Shown here: positions 1 through 6,002 of the stretch, one piece after another
How positions within the stretch are numbered: position 1 is the first letter of the stretch
How the letters are laid out: every line of letters begins with the position of its first letter
Assembly: GCA_018902765.1 (NCBI GenBank)
Contig: JAHIQC010000060.1
Span: forward strand, 1 to 8,620
Length of the DNA: 8,620 nt
Direction of reading: 5' to 3'
From: Actinomycetota bacterium
Lineage (GTDB): Bacteria > Actinomycetota > Coriobacteriia > Anaerosomatales > JAHIQC01
The notes under the pieces: model-generated
The model's input: only the letters and a program-made list of their open reading frames with translations
What the model was told of the DNA's origin: nothing
Databases searched by the model: none
Translations under genes and position numbers: made by a program

Positions 1-504
1 AACCGGCACCAGGCGCACCGAGATCGGCAGACCCGCTTGGCCGAAGTCGACCACCTTCACCTGTACCGGCGCCGCTGCACCCTCGATCTCTCGCAGAAGA
101 TCGATTGCAGTCACGGTCAAGATGATGCGGTTCGAGGCATAACTTTCACCGCCGACGAAGAACTGCAGATCGGGCTTATCGCCGGCTCTGACCGCTTGGT
201 CAAACCCGTCAGGCAGTATCAGCCCTGCATCCAAGTTGTTCTGTTCGACCAGAGATTTCAGTTCGGCCGGATCCGAGAGCACCTTCAAGTCGATGCCGTC
301 CATCTTCCGAATCGAGGCTGTGATCTCGGAGGTGCCGGCATCCACGATGCCCAAACGCGGCTGTGGGCTGAACAACGACCCGAAGGCGAACTGGAGCACC
401 ACCGTCAACACGACCGGCAGCAAGACCGCATACAGGAAGAACGGAGACCGCGGACCCATGGCGAGATCCTTCCTGAGCAGCTTCCACGTGAGTCTGAGAC
501 TCAT
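1..504 (-). CDS. ABC-2 type transporter permease, second subunit (partial, 3' end outside window)
   Basis: The reading frame stays open from the ATG at 504-502 to the window edge, giving the first 168 residues. It begins MSLRLTWKLLRKDLAMGPRS, a short basic cytoplasmic lead, followed by a hydrophobic segment at about residues 22-44. The remainder (about 46-168) looks like the soluble extracytoplasmic domain found after TM1 in the ABC2_membrane_3/NatB-like group, with the pattern LGIVDAG...LKSLVEQNNLDAGLILPDGF. The C-terminal membrane bundle would lie beyond the window. The start overlaps the stop of the upstream permease in an ATGA, and a Shine-Dalgarno-like AAAGGTGG lies 7 nt before it, so both the start and translational coupling are well supported. 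Its likely role is as the second membrane half of the exporter driven by the ATPase at 1745-2608. The substrate is not predictable. That it is an intact gene is assumed, because the end is not visible. Confidence 0.85.
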   Translation of the reverse strand, partial: MSLRLTWKLLRKDLAMGPRSPFFLYAVLLPVVLTVVLQFAFGSLFSPQPRLGIVDAGTSEITASIRKMDGIDLKVLSDPAELKSLVEQNNLDAGLILPDGFDQAVRAGDKPDLQFFVGGESYASNRIILTVTAIDLLREIEGAAAPVQVKVVDFGQAGLPISVRLVPV

Positions 505-1748
505 AGGGATTCCACCTTTCTCCTCAAGGCCAGCAATCCGGCTCCGTAAAGCACCACGAGCCAGACAGCGGCATACGCGAGCGAACCCCAGGAATCTGAC
601 CACGTGGCGCCATAGATCGTGGCGTTCACCAGGATGTCGATGATCGGATACGTCGGTATCACCTGCACCCATGTGGCCGCAGCACCGGGGAACAGCACGG
701 AGAACGAGGGGATCATCATGGGTATCACGAAGAGCATCGAGTAGAAGAGCTGTCCCATGAAGTCCTTGCCGGCAGCCCCCACAAGCAGTGCCACTCCAGT
801 GAACATGATTGCGCCCATCAACGCCGTGACCAGCAGAAGTGACCAGTTCTGCGGAGTGAGGGCCTGGACCACGAGCATGACGATGAGACCCTGCGTGAGC
901 GCGAGCATCGTGCCGAATATGGTCTTCGATATAAGGAAGTCCCCCATTTTGGCAGGGGTAACGAGTACAGCGGTCACGGTACGCTGAAGCACCTCTGTGG
1001 AGACCAGCGCCGACATGGAGAAGGTCTCCATCAACAGGATCATGAAGATGAGCATCGGGCGCATCTTGTCGCGCATCGAGGCTTGGTCGCCGGCACGATC
1101 CTGGCCCAAGACAATCGTATCCTCGGCGGGCATACCTACGGGCAGGGCCTGCCCGGCCAGCTGATACGCCGCCTCCCGAACGAAGCTGCGCATGGCGCCT
1201 TGAATCTCCGCTGGAACTCCGGCGTCCGAGTAGATGGTGACGGCGATGTCATTCTTCTTTGTAGCGACATCTGCGATGAAATTCGCGGGAAATGCGATGC
1301 CGATACCCAATGAGAGGCGTTTCGCGTTCTCGGGTTTTGCGTCACCAGCCTTCTTGTCCCGAAGTACGAGTTCACCCGAATCGGTGCGCCATGCCTCGAG
1401 TTTGCCCTCGATGACCTTCGCCATCTCCTCCTCGCTGGCGAACTCGACCAGATCGAGGCCCTCTTGCTGCTCAGTCAGATCGACATTGTCCAGCGCTGAG
1501 AGCTGCTCGTCGGTCGCTCCGAGTCCCTTCAGGGTGTCTTGAGCGCCGCTGACCATCGATTGAATGGATGGCGTGACCGCGAGCGCGAGAGTCTCGTTGA
1601 CCGATTTCGGCAGGAACTGGAAGAGCACCGAGACGGCCACGAGCGTAAGAACGGTCAAGAACAGATAGAGCTTGTCCCTGGAGTACGCTTTGAGCTCCTT
1701 CTTGAGGAGCGCACCTACGATGGCGGGCCTGCTGACTGGGCTGCTCAT
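501..1748 (-). CDS. ABC-2 type transporter permease (NatB/YhaP-like), first subunit
   Basis: This 415-residue inner-membrane protein is the transmembrane half of an ABC exporter. Hydrophobic segments lie at about 27-46, 231-251, 277-297, 303-323, 335-355 and 388-407. Between the first and second is a soluble, mostly extracytoplasmic stretch of about 180 residues, the layout of the ABC-2 family with an enlarged external domain (ABC2_membrane_3). The N-terminal KKELKAYSRDK is a typical amphipathic lead-in. The segment after TM2, with TEVLQRTVTAVLVTPAKMGDFLISK, resembles the conserved cytoplasmic region of these permeases. Its ATG overlaps the ATPase stop (ATGA at 1748-1745) and its own stop overlaps the next permease start (ATGA at 504-501), so all three should be made in coupled amounts. 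NatB homologues include Na+ exporters, but other members move peptides or drugs, so I assign no substrate. Confidence 0.9.
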   Translation of the reverse strand: MSSPVSRPAIVGALLKKELKAYSRDKLYLFLTVLTLVAVSVLFQFLPKSVNETLALAVTPSIQSMVSGAQDTLKGLGATDEQLSALDNVDLTEQQEGLDLVEFASEEEMAKVIEGKLEAWRTDSGELVLRDKKAGDAKPENAKRLSLGIGIAFPANFIADVATKKNDIAVTIYSDAGVPAEIQGAMRSFVREAAYQLAGQALPVGMPAEDTIVLGQDRAGDQASMRDKMRPMLIFMILLMETFSMSALVSTEVLQRTVTAVLVTPAKMGDFLISKTIFGTMLALTQGLIVMLVVQALTPQNWSLLLVTALMGAIMFTGVALLVGAAGKDFMGQLFYSMLFVIPMMIPSFSVLFPGAAATWVQVIPTYPIIDILVNATIYGATWSDSWGSLAYAAVWLVVLYGAGLLALRRKVESL

Positions 1749-2608
1749 CCCTTCAGCTCCCTACCCGTGAGCTCGATGAAGATGGCCTCCAAAGTGGCCT
1801 CTTCGGTGTGGATCGTCATGAGATCCGGCGAGGAGGACAGGACCTCGAGGCGAGCAGAGAACCCGGGGTCTGTGAGATCCAGGTGCTCCTCGCGCACCTT
1901 GCTTCCATCGCGAAGTCGCACCTTCAGTGAACGCGCACCGTACTTGAGCTTGAGGTTTTCGACGGTGTCGAGTGCGGCGATGACGCCGTCATTTATGAAG
2001 GCCACCCGGTCAGAAAGCTCATCGGCCTCGAACATGTCGTGGGTTGTGAGCAGCACTGCAGCACCGCGCTCCGCCTCTTCCTTGATGGTCTTGCGGATCG
2101 AAGCGGAGGTTACTGGATCGAGACCATCGGTCGGCTCATCGAGAAAGAGCACCTTGGGCTTGTTGATGAACGCGCGGGAAATCATCATGCGCTGACGCAT
2201 GCCCTTGGAGAAGCTGTGCACGCGATCGTTGGCTCGATCCGCCAACCCGACTCGCCGAAGCACCTCCATCGAGTCCGGATTCTTGATCCCGAACAAAGAT
2301 GCATAGAAGTCGAGGTTCTCCTTTGCGCTCATATTGAGGTACAGGTTCTTCTCCTCGAAGCAGACGCCTATCTGCGCCTGGATCTCCGGGTCGTCTTTCG
2401 CAATATCCCTGCCGAGGATACGCGCGGCGCCGCTCTTGGGGGTGAGTTGGCCCGTCAGCATCTTGATGGTCGTGGACTTTCCTGCGCCGTTTGGCCCGAG
2501 GAAGCCCAGAATCTCTCCGGGCTGCACGTCGAAACTGATTCCTTTGACCGCCCGCAGGTCACCGTAGTTGTACGCGATGTTCTGTACCTCGATAGAAGGC
2601 TGCGTCAT
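1745..2608 (-). CDS. ABC-2 type transporter ATP-binding protein (CcmA/NatA-like)
   Basis: This is a 287-residue cytoplasmic ATPase that would power the two permeases downstream. The nucleotide-binding motifs are complete and in order: Walker A GPNGAGKST (38-46), signature FSKGM (133-137, the usual variant of LSGGQ in this family), Walker B VLFLDEPT (153-160), D-loop GLDP (162-165) and switch histidine in TTHD (H190). The Q-loop position reads IGVCFEE, so glutamate replaces the canonical glutamine, as I recall for a subset of this family. The C-terminal tail, ending LEAIFIELTGREL, is the short extension typical of ABC-2 ATPases. The ATG overlaps the regulator stop (ATGA at 2608-2605) and the stop overlaps the first permease start. 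The family call is firm. NatA (sodium export) is only the best-known relative and not a substrate prediction. Confidence 0.95.
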   Translation of the reverse strand: MTQPSIEVQNIAYNYGDLRAVKGISFDVQPGEILGFLGPNGAGKSTTIKMLTGQLTPKSGAARILGRDIAKDDPEIQAQIGVCFEEKNLYLNMSAKENLDFYASLFGIKNPDSMEVLRRVGLADRANDRVHSFSKGMRQRMMISRAFINKPKVLFLDEPTDGLDPVTSASIRKTIKEEAERGAAVLLTTHDMFEADELSDRVAFINDGVIAALDTVENLKLKYGARSLKVRLRDGSKVREEHLDLTDPGFSARLEVLSSSPDLMTIHTEEATLEAIFIELTGRELKG

Positions 2609-3072
2609 CGCCCCATCCTCTCATTCCAGCTGACCATGATCTTCTCGAACTCCTGCCCAAAGAAGCTGTAGACCTCGTACATCTCCTGAAGCCGCTCGTG
2701 CGCCAAGGGAGAGTCCGTCACATCCATCGCCTCTTTGGCGATGGACGGAATCTGCTTCATGAGGCCGAACTTGCGCGTGAGGAGATCCCCCCAGGTTCCC
2801 TTGAGCATCCGGTAATGGGTCTCTCGCGACCCACGAACGTGGTACGTCTCAATCAGCGAGGTGCTCACGAGAAACTGTGTCGTATTGCTGATCGACGCGC
2901 GGCTGAGCCCCAGCGTCTCCACCAGTTCGCTCGTGGACAGGCCCTCTCCGTCGGCCATCATCAGGGCTGCATACGCGCGTGCCATCGCCCTTGGGAATCC
3001 AACACCCTCCAACGACCGCGCAAGCCGTTCCAACATTGCTGCCGCGCGCACGTCGCGATCATCAGAACTCAC
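2605..3072 (-). CDS. GbsR/MarR-family winged-helix transcriptional regulator
   Basis: This is probably a cytoplasmic DNA-binding repressor of the operon it heads. A winged helix-turn-helix spans the middle of the protein: after an N-terminal helix (AAAMLERLARSLEGVGFPRAMARAYAALM) comes GLSTSELVETLGLSRASISNTTQFLVSTSLIE, then a wing with YHVRGSRETHYRM. The C-terminal helices (from about DLLTRKFG to the end) fit the dimerisation region of GbsR-type proteins. I chose the GTG at 3072-3070 (155 residues). It has a GAAGGGGG ribosome-binding match 6 nt upstream, and it leaves the usual short lead before the first helix. The upstream in-frame ATG (3111) and TTG (3117) have poor ribosome sites, and the added residues look unstructured. 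The stop overlaps the ATPase start by 4 nt. Autoregulation is inferred from position. The inducing ligand is unknown. Confidence 0.88.
   Translation of the reverse strand: MSSDDRDVRAAAMLERLARSLEGVGFPRAMARAYAALMMADGEGLSTSELVETLGLSRASISNTTQFLVSTSLIETYHVRGSRETHYRMLKGTWGDLLTRKFGLMKQIPSIAKEAMDVTDSPLAHERLQEMYEVYSFFGQEFEKIMVSWNERMGR
2723..2745. repeat. 9-bp perfect inverted repeat inside the regulator gene
   Basis: The arms TCCATCGCC (2723-2731) and GGCGATGGA (2737-2745) pair perfectly around a 5-nt loop, within codons for PSIAKEAMD near the regulator's C-terminus. No T-run follows on either strand, so it is not a standard terminator. It may be coincidental in GC-rich coding DNA. Confidence 0.4.
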
Positions 3073-3111
3073 AAGGCGCCCCCTTCGCTGTATCGCCGCT
3101 TTCGGAAGCAT

Positions 3112-3150
3112 TCCCAAGTTTCAGTATGTTCTAAACGTTTTGTGACACGC
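3112..3150 (-). promoter_or_regulatory. Candidate promoter/operator region of the regulator-ABC exporter operon
   Basis: This AT-richer patch lies between the tRNA hairpin (3212) and the regulator start, so the operon promoter should lie in or near it. Read on the minus strand it contains CATACT (3128-3123) as a possible -10 element, without a convincing -35. Next to it is the 8-bp palindrome AAACGTTT (3133-3140), which could be part of an operator. If that -10 is used, transcription would begin near 3116, which favours the GTG at 3072 as the translation start. Slightly upstream, two near-identical decamers (CCGCCCTATG at 3158-3167 and CCGCCTCTATG at 3168-3178) lie in tandem. All assignments here are weak. 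Confidence 0.3.
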
Positions 3151-3211
3151 CCGGATTCCGCCCTATGCCGCCTCTATGGACCCGATTTCCCCCGTCGTCT
3201 ATGCACACAAA

Positions 3212-3242
3212 GAAGCCCCACTCGAGACACAAGCGGGGCTTC
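3212..3242 (-). terminator. Rho-independent-like terminator of the tRNA-Ile gene
   Basis: GAAGCCCC (3212-3219) and GGGGCTTC (3235-3242) form a perfect 8-bp stem around a 15-nt loop. On the minus strand the stem begins 13 nt after the tRNA CCA end and is followed by TTTGTGTG, a broken T-tract. On the plus strand nothing T-rich follows. Position and polarity fit a terminator for the tRNA that also separates it from the regulator operon. The long loop and imperfect tail suggest it may be leaky. Confidence 0.65.
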
Positions 3243-3255
3243 ATATGATATTCGA

Positions 3256-3332
3256 TGGTGGGCCCGGTTGGATTCGAACCAACGACCTCACGGTTATCAG
3301 CCGTGCGCTCTAACCAACTGAGCTACGGGCCC
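3256..3332 (-). tRNA. tRNA-Ile (anticodon GAU), CCA end encoded
   Basis: The minus strand folds as a complete 77-nt tRNA. The acceptor stem GGGCCCG pairs with CGGGCCC, followed by discriminator A and an encoded CCA. The D-arm begins GCTCAGTTGG. The anticodon stem is CACGG/CCGTG around the loop CTGATAA, giving anticodon GAT. The T-arm is GTTGG-TTCGAAT-CCAAC. This isoacceptor reads AUC and AUU codons. It stands alone, neither inside an rRNA operon nor followed by tRNA-Ala in this window. Gene order gyrA then tRNA-Ile on the same strand recalls the origin-proximal ileT of other actinobacteria. It has a plausible promoter just upstream and a hairpin just downstream, so it is probably transcribed on its own. 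Confidence 0.97.
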
Positions 3333-3353
3333 GGCCGTGCGAAACGCTTCGAT

Positions 3354-3383
3354 ACCTTATCCCAGGGGCTTCGGGCACGTCAA
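3354..3383 (-). promoter_or_regulatory. Putative promoter of tRNA-Ile
   Basis: On the minus strand a -35-like TTGACG (3383-3378) is followed after 18 nt by a -10-like TAAGGT (3359-3354). The tRNA 5' end lies 21 nt beyond the -10, implying a short 5' leader of roughly 14 nt, as is usual for tRNA genes. The -35 matches the sigma70 consensus at five of six positions; the -10 is poorer. Confidence 0.5.
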
Positions 3384-3458
3384 GCTGCAATCATGCGCTG
3401 CCCTGAGGATGAATCGGGTTCTCTCCTCGGCGGGCCCGGATTAGGTGGTGACATCCCG

Positions 3459-3464
3459 TATGAT
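3459..3464 (+). promoter_or_regulatory. Possible -10 element for the bifunctional nuclease gene
   Basis: TATGAT lies 42 nt before the chosen ATG at 3507, in the only stretch upstream of this gene that is free of other features. No convincing -35 hexamer is present 16-18 nt upstream, so the assignment depends on one hexamer and on position. Confidence 0.25.
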
Positions 3465-3506
3465 GGTGGAACGTACACAAGTGAGAACCGCACAGAGAGC
3501 CGGCTG

Positions 3507-3998
3507 ATGATTCACGTTCGTATCGCATCACTTTCGATGGACTCGGTCTCGAACCAGCCCGTCATTTTGTTGCGCCCCGTCGAGGAGCCGGAGGGTGAGG
3601 GGCGATTCCTTCCCATCTGGATCGGTCACCCGGAGGCAACATCGATCCTGCTCGCATTGCAGGGAGTTGAGCCCCCTCGGCCTATGACTCACGACCTGCT
3701 CGCGGGCGTCCTCCAGGCCGTAAACTACGTGGTCGACCGCGTCGAGATCACGCGGCTCGAAGAAGGTACCTTCTTCGCCGCTCTCGTTCTTAGGGGCGAT
3801 GAACGCACGGTGACGATCGATGCGAGGCCAAGCGATTCGATCGCACTGGCGGTGCGCACGGGCTCGCCGATCTTCGTTGCCGAAGAGGTGCTCGATGCGG
3901 CGGCCGTCGAAGAGACGAGCCAGATCGACGAGGAGGCCGAGGTCGAGCAGTTCCGCGAGTTCCTCGACCATGTGGACCCGAGCGACTTCCAGGGCTAG
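3507..3998 (+). CDS. Bifunctional nuclease family (BFN/DUF151) domain protein
   Basis: This 163-residue soluble protein consists of one BFN/DUF151 domain plus a short acidic tail. Family hallmarks are the opening MIHVRIASLSMDSVSNQPVI, LPIWIGHPEATSILLALQG (35-53), RPMTHDLL (58-65), LEEGTFFAALVL (84-95) and DARPSDSIALAVR (105-117). Residues from about 126 on are rich in Glu and Asp. Relatives include Thermotoga TM0160, known structurally, and plant/mycobacterial proteins reported to have nuclease activity; the cellular role in most bacteria is unsettled. The frame is open back through the tRNA, but I start at ATG 3507 because family members begin this way and AGAGAG lies 7 nt upstream. An in-frame ATG at 3393 is a less likely alternative. 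It is the only plus-strand gene and converges on the MacB-like permease with 15 bp between the stops. Confidence 0.93.
   Translation: MIHVRIASLSMDSVSNQPVILLRPVEEPEGEGRFLPIWIGHPEATSILLALQGVEPPRPMTHDLLAGVLQAVNYVVDRVEITRLEEGTFFAALVLRGDERTVTIDARPSDSIALAVRTGSPIFVAEEVLDAAAVEETSQIDEEAEVEQFREFLDHVDPSDFQG
3758..3777. repeat. 20-bp perfect palindrome within the BFN gene
   Basis: The half-site CGAAGAAGGT (3758-3767) is followed immediately by its exact reverse complement (3768-3777), with no spacer. It encodes the family-conserved LEEGTFF (residues 84-90): GAA GAA and TTC TTC codons flank GGT ACC and make the run self-complementary. This could be a codon-driven coincidence or a protein-binding site. 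Confidence 0.6.
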
Positions 3999-4013
3999 AG
4001 CGCGACTTCTCGG

Positions 4014-5210
4014 CTACTCGTAACGCAGGGCCTCGATGGGGTCGAGACGGGAAGCACGATAGGCCGGATACACGCCGAAGAACACGCCCACACCCGCTGA
4101 GAACAGGAACGCGAGCGCGACGGCCCAGGGTGTGACCTGCGTCGGCACCACGACCTTGAGCGCTTCGCTGCCCAGCCAGCCGATGGTTATGCCGATCACC
4201 CCACCGGCCACGGAGAGCACGATGGCTTCGATCACGAACTGCGACATGATGTCGTAGGTCTTTGCGCCGACTGCTTTCCTGATGCCGATCTCGCGAGTAC
4301 GCTCGCTGACGCTCACGAGCATGATGTTCATGATGCCGATCCCGCCGACCAAGAGCGAGATGCCGGCGATACCCGCCAACATGACCGTGAGAGTTCCGAG
4401 AAGTTGGGACAGGATGCCCAGCGTCTCTTGCTGGGTGAACACGGAGAACTCCTCGCCAAAGCGCGGCTTCAGGGCCCGCTTGATGCGCTGCTGGATCAGG
4501 TCTATCTGCGTGGCGTCTGCGGCCTTCACGATGATGATGCTGATGTCGCGCGTGCCGAGAAGCCGCTGCGCGGTCGTGATCGGCAGGTATATCTGGTTGT
4601 CTTGGTCGCCCGTGAGAGAGCCGCCCTGCTCCACCAGCGTCCCGATGACCCGGAATCGCTGGCCGTTGACGTCCATGTACTCACCAAGCGGGTCCTTGTT
4701 GGGGAACAGCTCCTTTTGCACGCTCGCGCCGATGATCACGACGCGCGATGAAGCCGAGACCTCGCTGCGGTAGTAGCCTCGTCCCGAGGCATAATCCGCG
4801 CTGAAGACCTCGCCGGAGTACTCATTGCCTGCAGCCATGGTGGTGCGCCACTCGCGGTTGCCGACCTTGGCGATCGCTGCGGCCTGAATGACCGGAACGA
4901 CTTTGTCGTCAGGGCCGAGTCTGCGCTGAAGCATCTCGGCGTCATCGAGGCTGAACTGCTTTTGGATGCTCCCCCCGGGACCCCCGCCCCCGCCCCCGCC
5001 CTGCTCGACATTGCCGGGAAAGGCGAAGATGAGGTTTGAGCCCAGGCCCTCGATCGAACCGGTCACCTCATCTTGGACCCCGGTTCCGATGGCCACCAGT
5101 AGAATCACGGCAGCAACGCCGATGATCACGCCAAGCATCGTAAGCAGACTGCGGACCTTGTTCGCGTTCAAAGCGCGAAGCGCTATGCGGAAGCTCTCCT
5201 TGAGGTTCAT
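4014..5210 (-). CDS. MacB/YknZ-like ABC transporter permease (FtsX superfamily)
   Basis: This 398-residue inner-membrane protein has the four-helix MacB topology: TM1 at about 22-44, a large extracytoplasmic MacB_PCD domain at about 45-270, then TM2 272-298, TM3 324-348 and TM4 361-384. The cytoplasmic turn SERTREIGIRKAVGAK (302-317) after TM2 is the hallmark of the FtsX-domain family and contacts the ATPase. The tail YPAYRASRLDPIEALRYE is typical of full-length members, so the gene is intact. These permeases work as dimers in mechanotransmission-type systems, with the ATPase and membrane-fusion protein encoded just upstream. Its ATG overlaps the ATPase stop (ATGA at 5210-5207). An odd feature is a run of seven glycines (71-77) followed by PGGS early in the external domain, encoded by a G-tract. 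The substrate is unknown; the closest known arrangement is YknXYZ of Bacillus. Confidence 0.94.
   Translation of the reverse strand: MNLKESFRIALRALNANKVRSLLTMLGVIIGVAAVILLVAIGTGVQDEVTGSIEGLGSNLIFAFPGNVEQGGGGGGGPGGSIQKQFSLDDAEMLQRRLGPDDKVVPVIQAAAIAKVGNREWRTTMAAGNEYSGEVFSADYASGRGYYRSEVSASSRVVIIGASVQKELFPNKDPLGEYMDVNGQRFRVIGTLVEQGGSLTGDQDNQIYLPITTAQRLLGTRDISIIIVKAADATQIDLIQQRIKRALKPRFGEEFSVFTQQETLGILSQLLGTLTVMLAGIAGISLLVGGIGIMNIMLVSVSERTREIGIRKAVGAKTYDIMSQFVIEAIVLSVAGGVIGITIGWLGSEALKVVVPTQVTPWAVALAFLFSAGVGVFFGVYPAYRASRLDPIEALRYE
4981..5001 (-). other. G-quadruplex motif in the permease coding strand
   Basis: Read on the minus (coding) strand, G3, G5, G5 and G5 runs are separated by single C residues (5001-4981). 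After TCCC another G6 run follows (4976-4971). This meets the canonical quadruplex rule with very short loops, so both the template-displaced DNA strand and the mRNA could fold. It encodes the Gly-rich stretch after residue 70 of the permease. Confidence 0.7.
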
Positions 5211-6001
5211 TCCTCGCCCCCGGCATCGAACTTGGCTCGACGCTCGTGCGCGATGACGCGCTTCTCCACGATCTCCTCGCGAACTACCTTGCCGTCGCGC
5301 AACGCCACGATGCGTTGTGCGTGACGTGAGACCATATCGTCATGTGTGACGAGCACGACAGTGATGCCATGCTCGGTGTTGAGGTCTTGCAGGATGCTCA
5401 TGACCTCCATGCCCGAGCGTGTGTCCAAGTTGCCGGTAGGCTCATCGGCAAGCACGATACTGGGCTCGGTCACAAGGGCTCTGGCGATCGCGACGCGCTG
5501 CTGCTGCCCGCCCGATAGTTGGTTGGGCAGGTGGTTCAGCCGATCGCCCAGGCCGACCCGCTCAAGCGCCTCTTTTGCACGGCGGCTTCGCTCGGCGCCG
5601 GAGACGCCCGAGTACACAAGCGGCAACTCAACGTTGGCCAAAGCCGTGGTACGAGCGAGCAGGTTGAAGGACTGAAACACGAAACCGATGCGCTTGTTGC
5701 GCACCGCGGCCAGCTGATTGGGCAGCATGCTGGAAACCTCTTCGCCTTCGACGGTCACGATGCCACTCGAAGGGCGGTCCAGTAGGCCGATGATGTGCAT
5801 GAGGGTCGACTTGCCGCTCCCGGAAGGCCCGATGATCGCAAGCATCTCGCCGTCACACACCTCAAGGTCCAGTCCCCGCAGGGCGTGCACCTCGATCTCG
5901 TCGAGAACGTAGCACTTGCTCACGTCGCGCGCCTCAAGAACGACCCGTCGACTCTCGCAGCCGCGTGCCCCGATGGGAGTGGTTTCGCTGTTCTCGCTCA
6001 T
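5207..6001 (-). CDS. MacB/LolD/YknY-like ABC transporter ATP-binding protein
   Basis: This 264-residue cytoplasmic ATPase serves the MacB-like permease. All motifs are canonical: Walker A GPSGSGKST (58-66), Q-loop FVFQSFNLL (Q110), signature LSGGQQQR (162-169), Walker B IVLADEPTGNLD (182-193, catalytic E187) and switch histidine VTHD (H220). DEPTGNLD and the phrase IGFVFQSFNLLARTTALANVELPL are characteristic of the lipoprotein/macrolide exporter (LolD/MacB) subfamily. The first 20 residues form a non-conserved lead. The start has no clear Shine-Dalgarno match. It sits one base after the stop of the membrane-fusion protein gene (TAG-C-ATG), so it is probably translated by re-initiation. The tail after about residue 240 is charged. 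ATPase and permease are separate proteins here, as in YknY/YknZ, not fused as in Gram-negative MacB. Confidence 0.95.
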   Translation of the reverse strand: MSENSETTPIGARGCESRRVVLEARDVSKCYVLDEIEVHALRGLDLEVCDGEMLAIIGPSGSGKSTLMHIIGLLDRPSSGIVTVEGEEVSSMLPNQLAAVRNKRIGFVFQSFNLLARTTALANVELPLVYSGVSGAERSRRAKEALERVGLGDRLNHLPNQLSGGQQQRVAIARALVTEPSIVLADEPTGNLDTRSGMEVMSILQDLNTEHGITVVLVTHDDMVSRHAQRIVALRDGKVVREEIVEKRVIAHERRAKFDAGGEE

Positions 6002-6002
6002 G

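Noticed and set aside
1539..2195. Long plus-strand ORFs opposite the ABC ATPase and permeases (up to 218 codons)
   Set aside because: They are Arg/Ser-rich antisense shadows of well-supported genes, typical of GC-rich DNA, with no family resemblance.
1745..2608. Loss of the Q-loop glutamine (Glu at residue 85) as a sign of a defective ATPase
   Set aside because: All other catalytic motifs are intact, and as I recall glutamate at this place is common in the ABC-2 ATPase group, so it is not evidence of inactivity.
3256..3332. tRNA-Ile as an integration (att) site for a mobile element
   Set aside because: I found no second copy of the tRNA 3' end, and no integrase or phage gene in the window.
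3260..3439. Three copies of GGGCCCGG near the tRNA (3260, 3327, 3432)
   Set aside because: Two are the acceptor-stem arms of the tRNA, which are self-complementary; the third is a short GC-rich match and probably chance.
3255..3506. N-terminal extension of the nuclease ORF reading VGPVGFEPTTSRLSAVRSNQLSYGP, and the other-frame ARLDSNQRPHGYQPCALTN
   Set aside because: Both are antisense readings of the tRNA-Ile gene, a well-known source of spurious database proteins. The nuclease starts at 3507.
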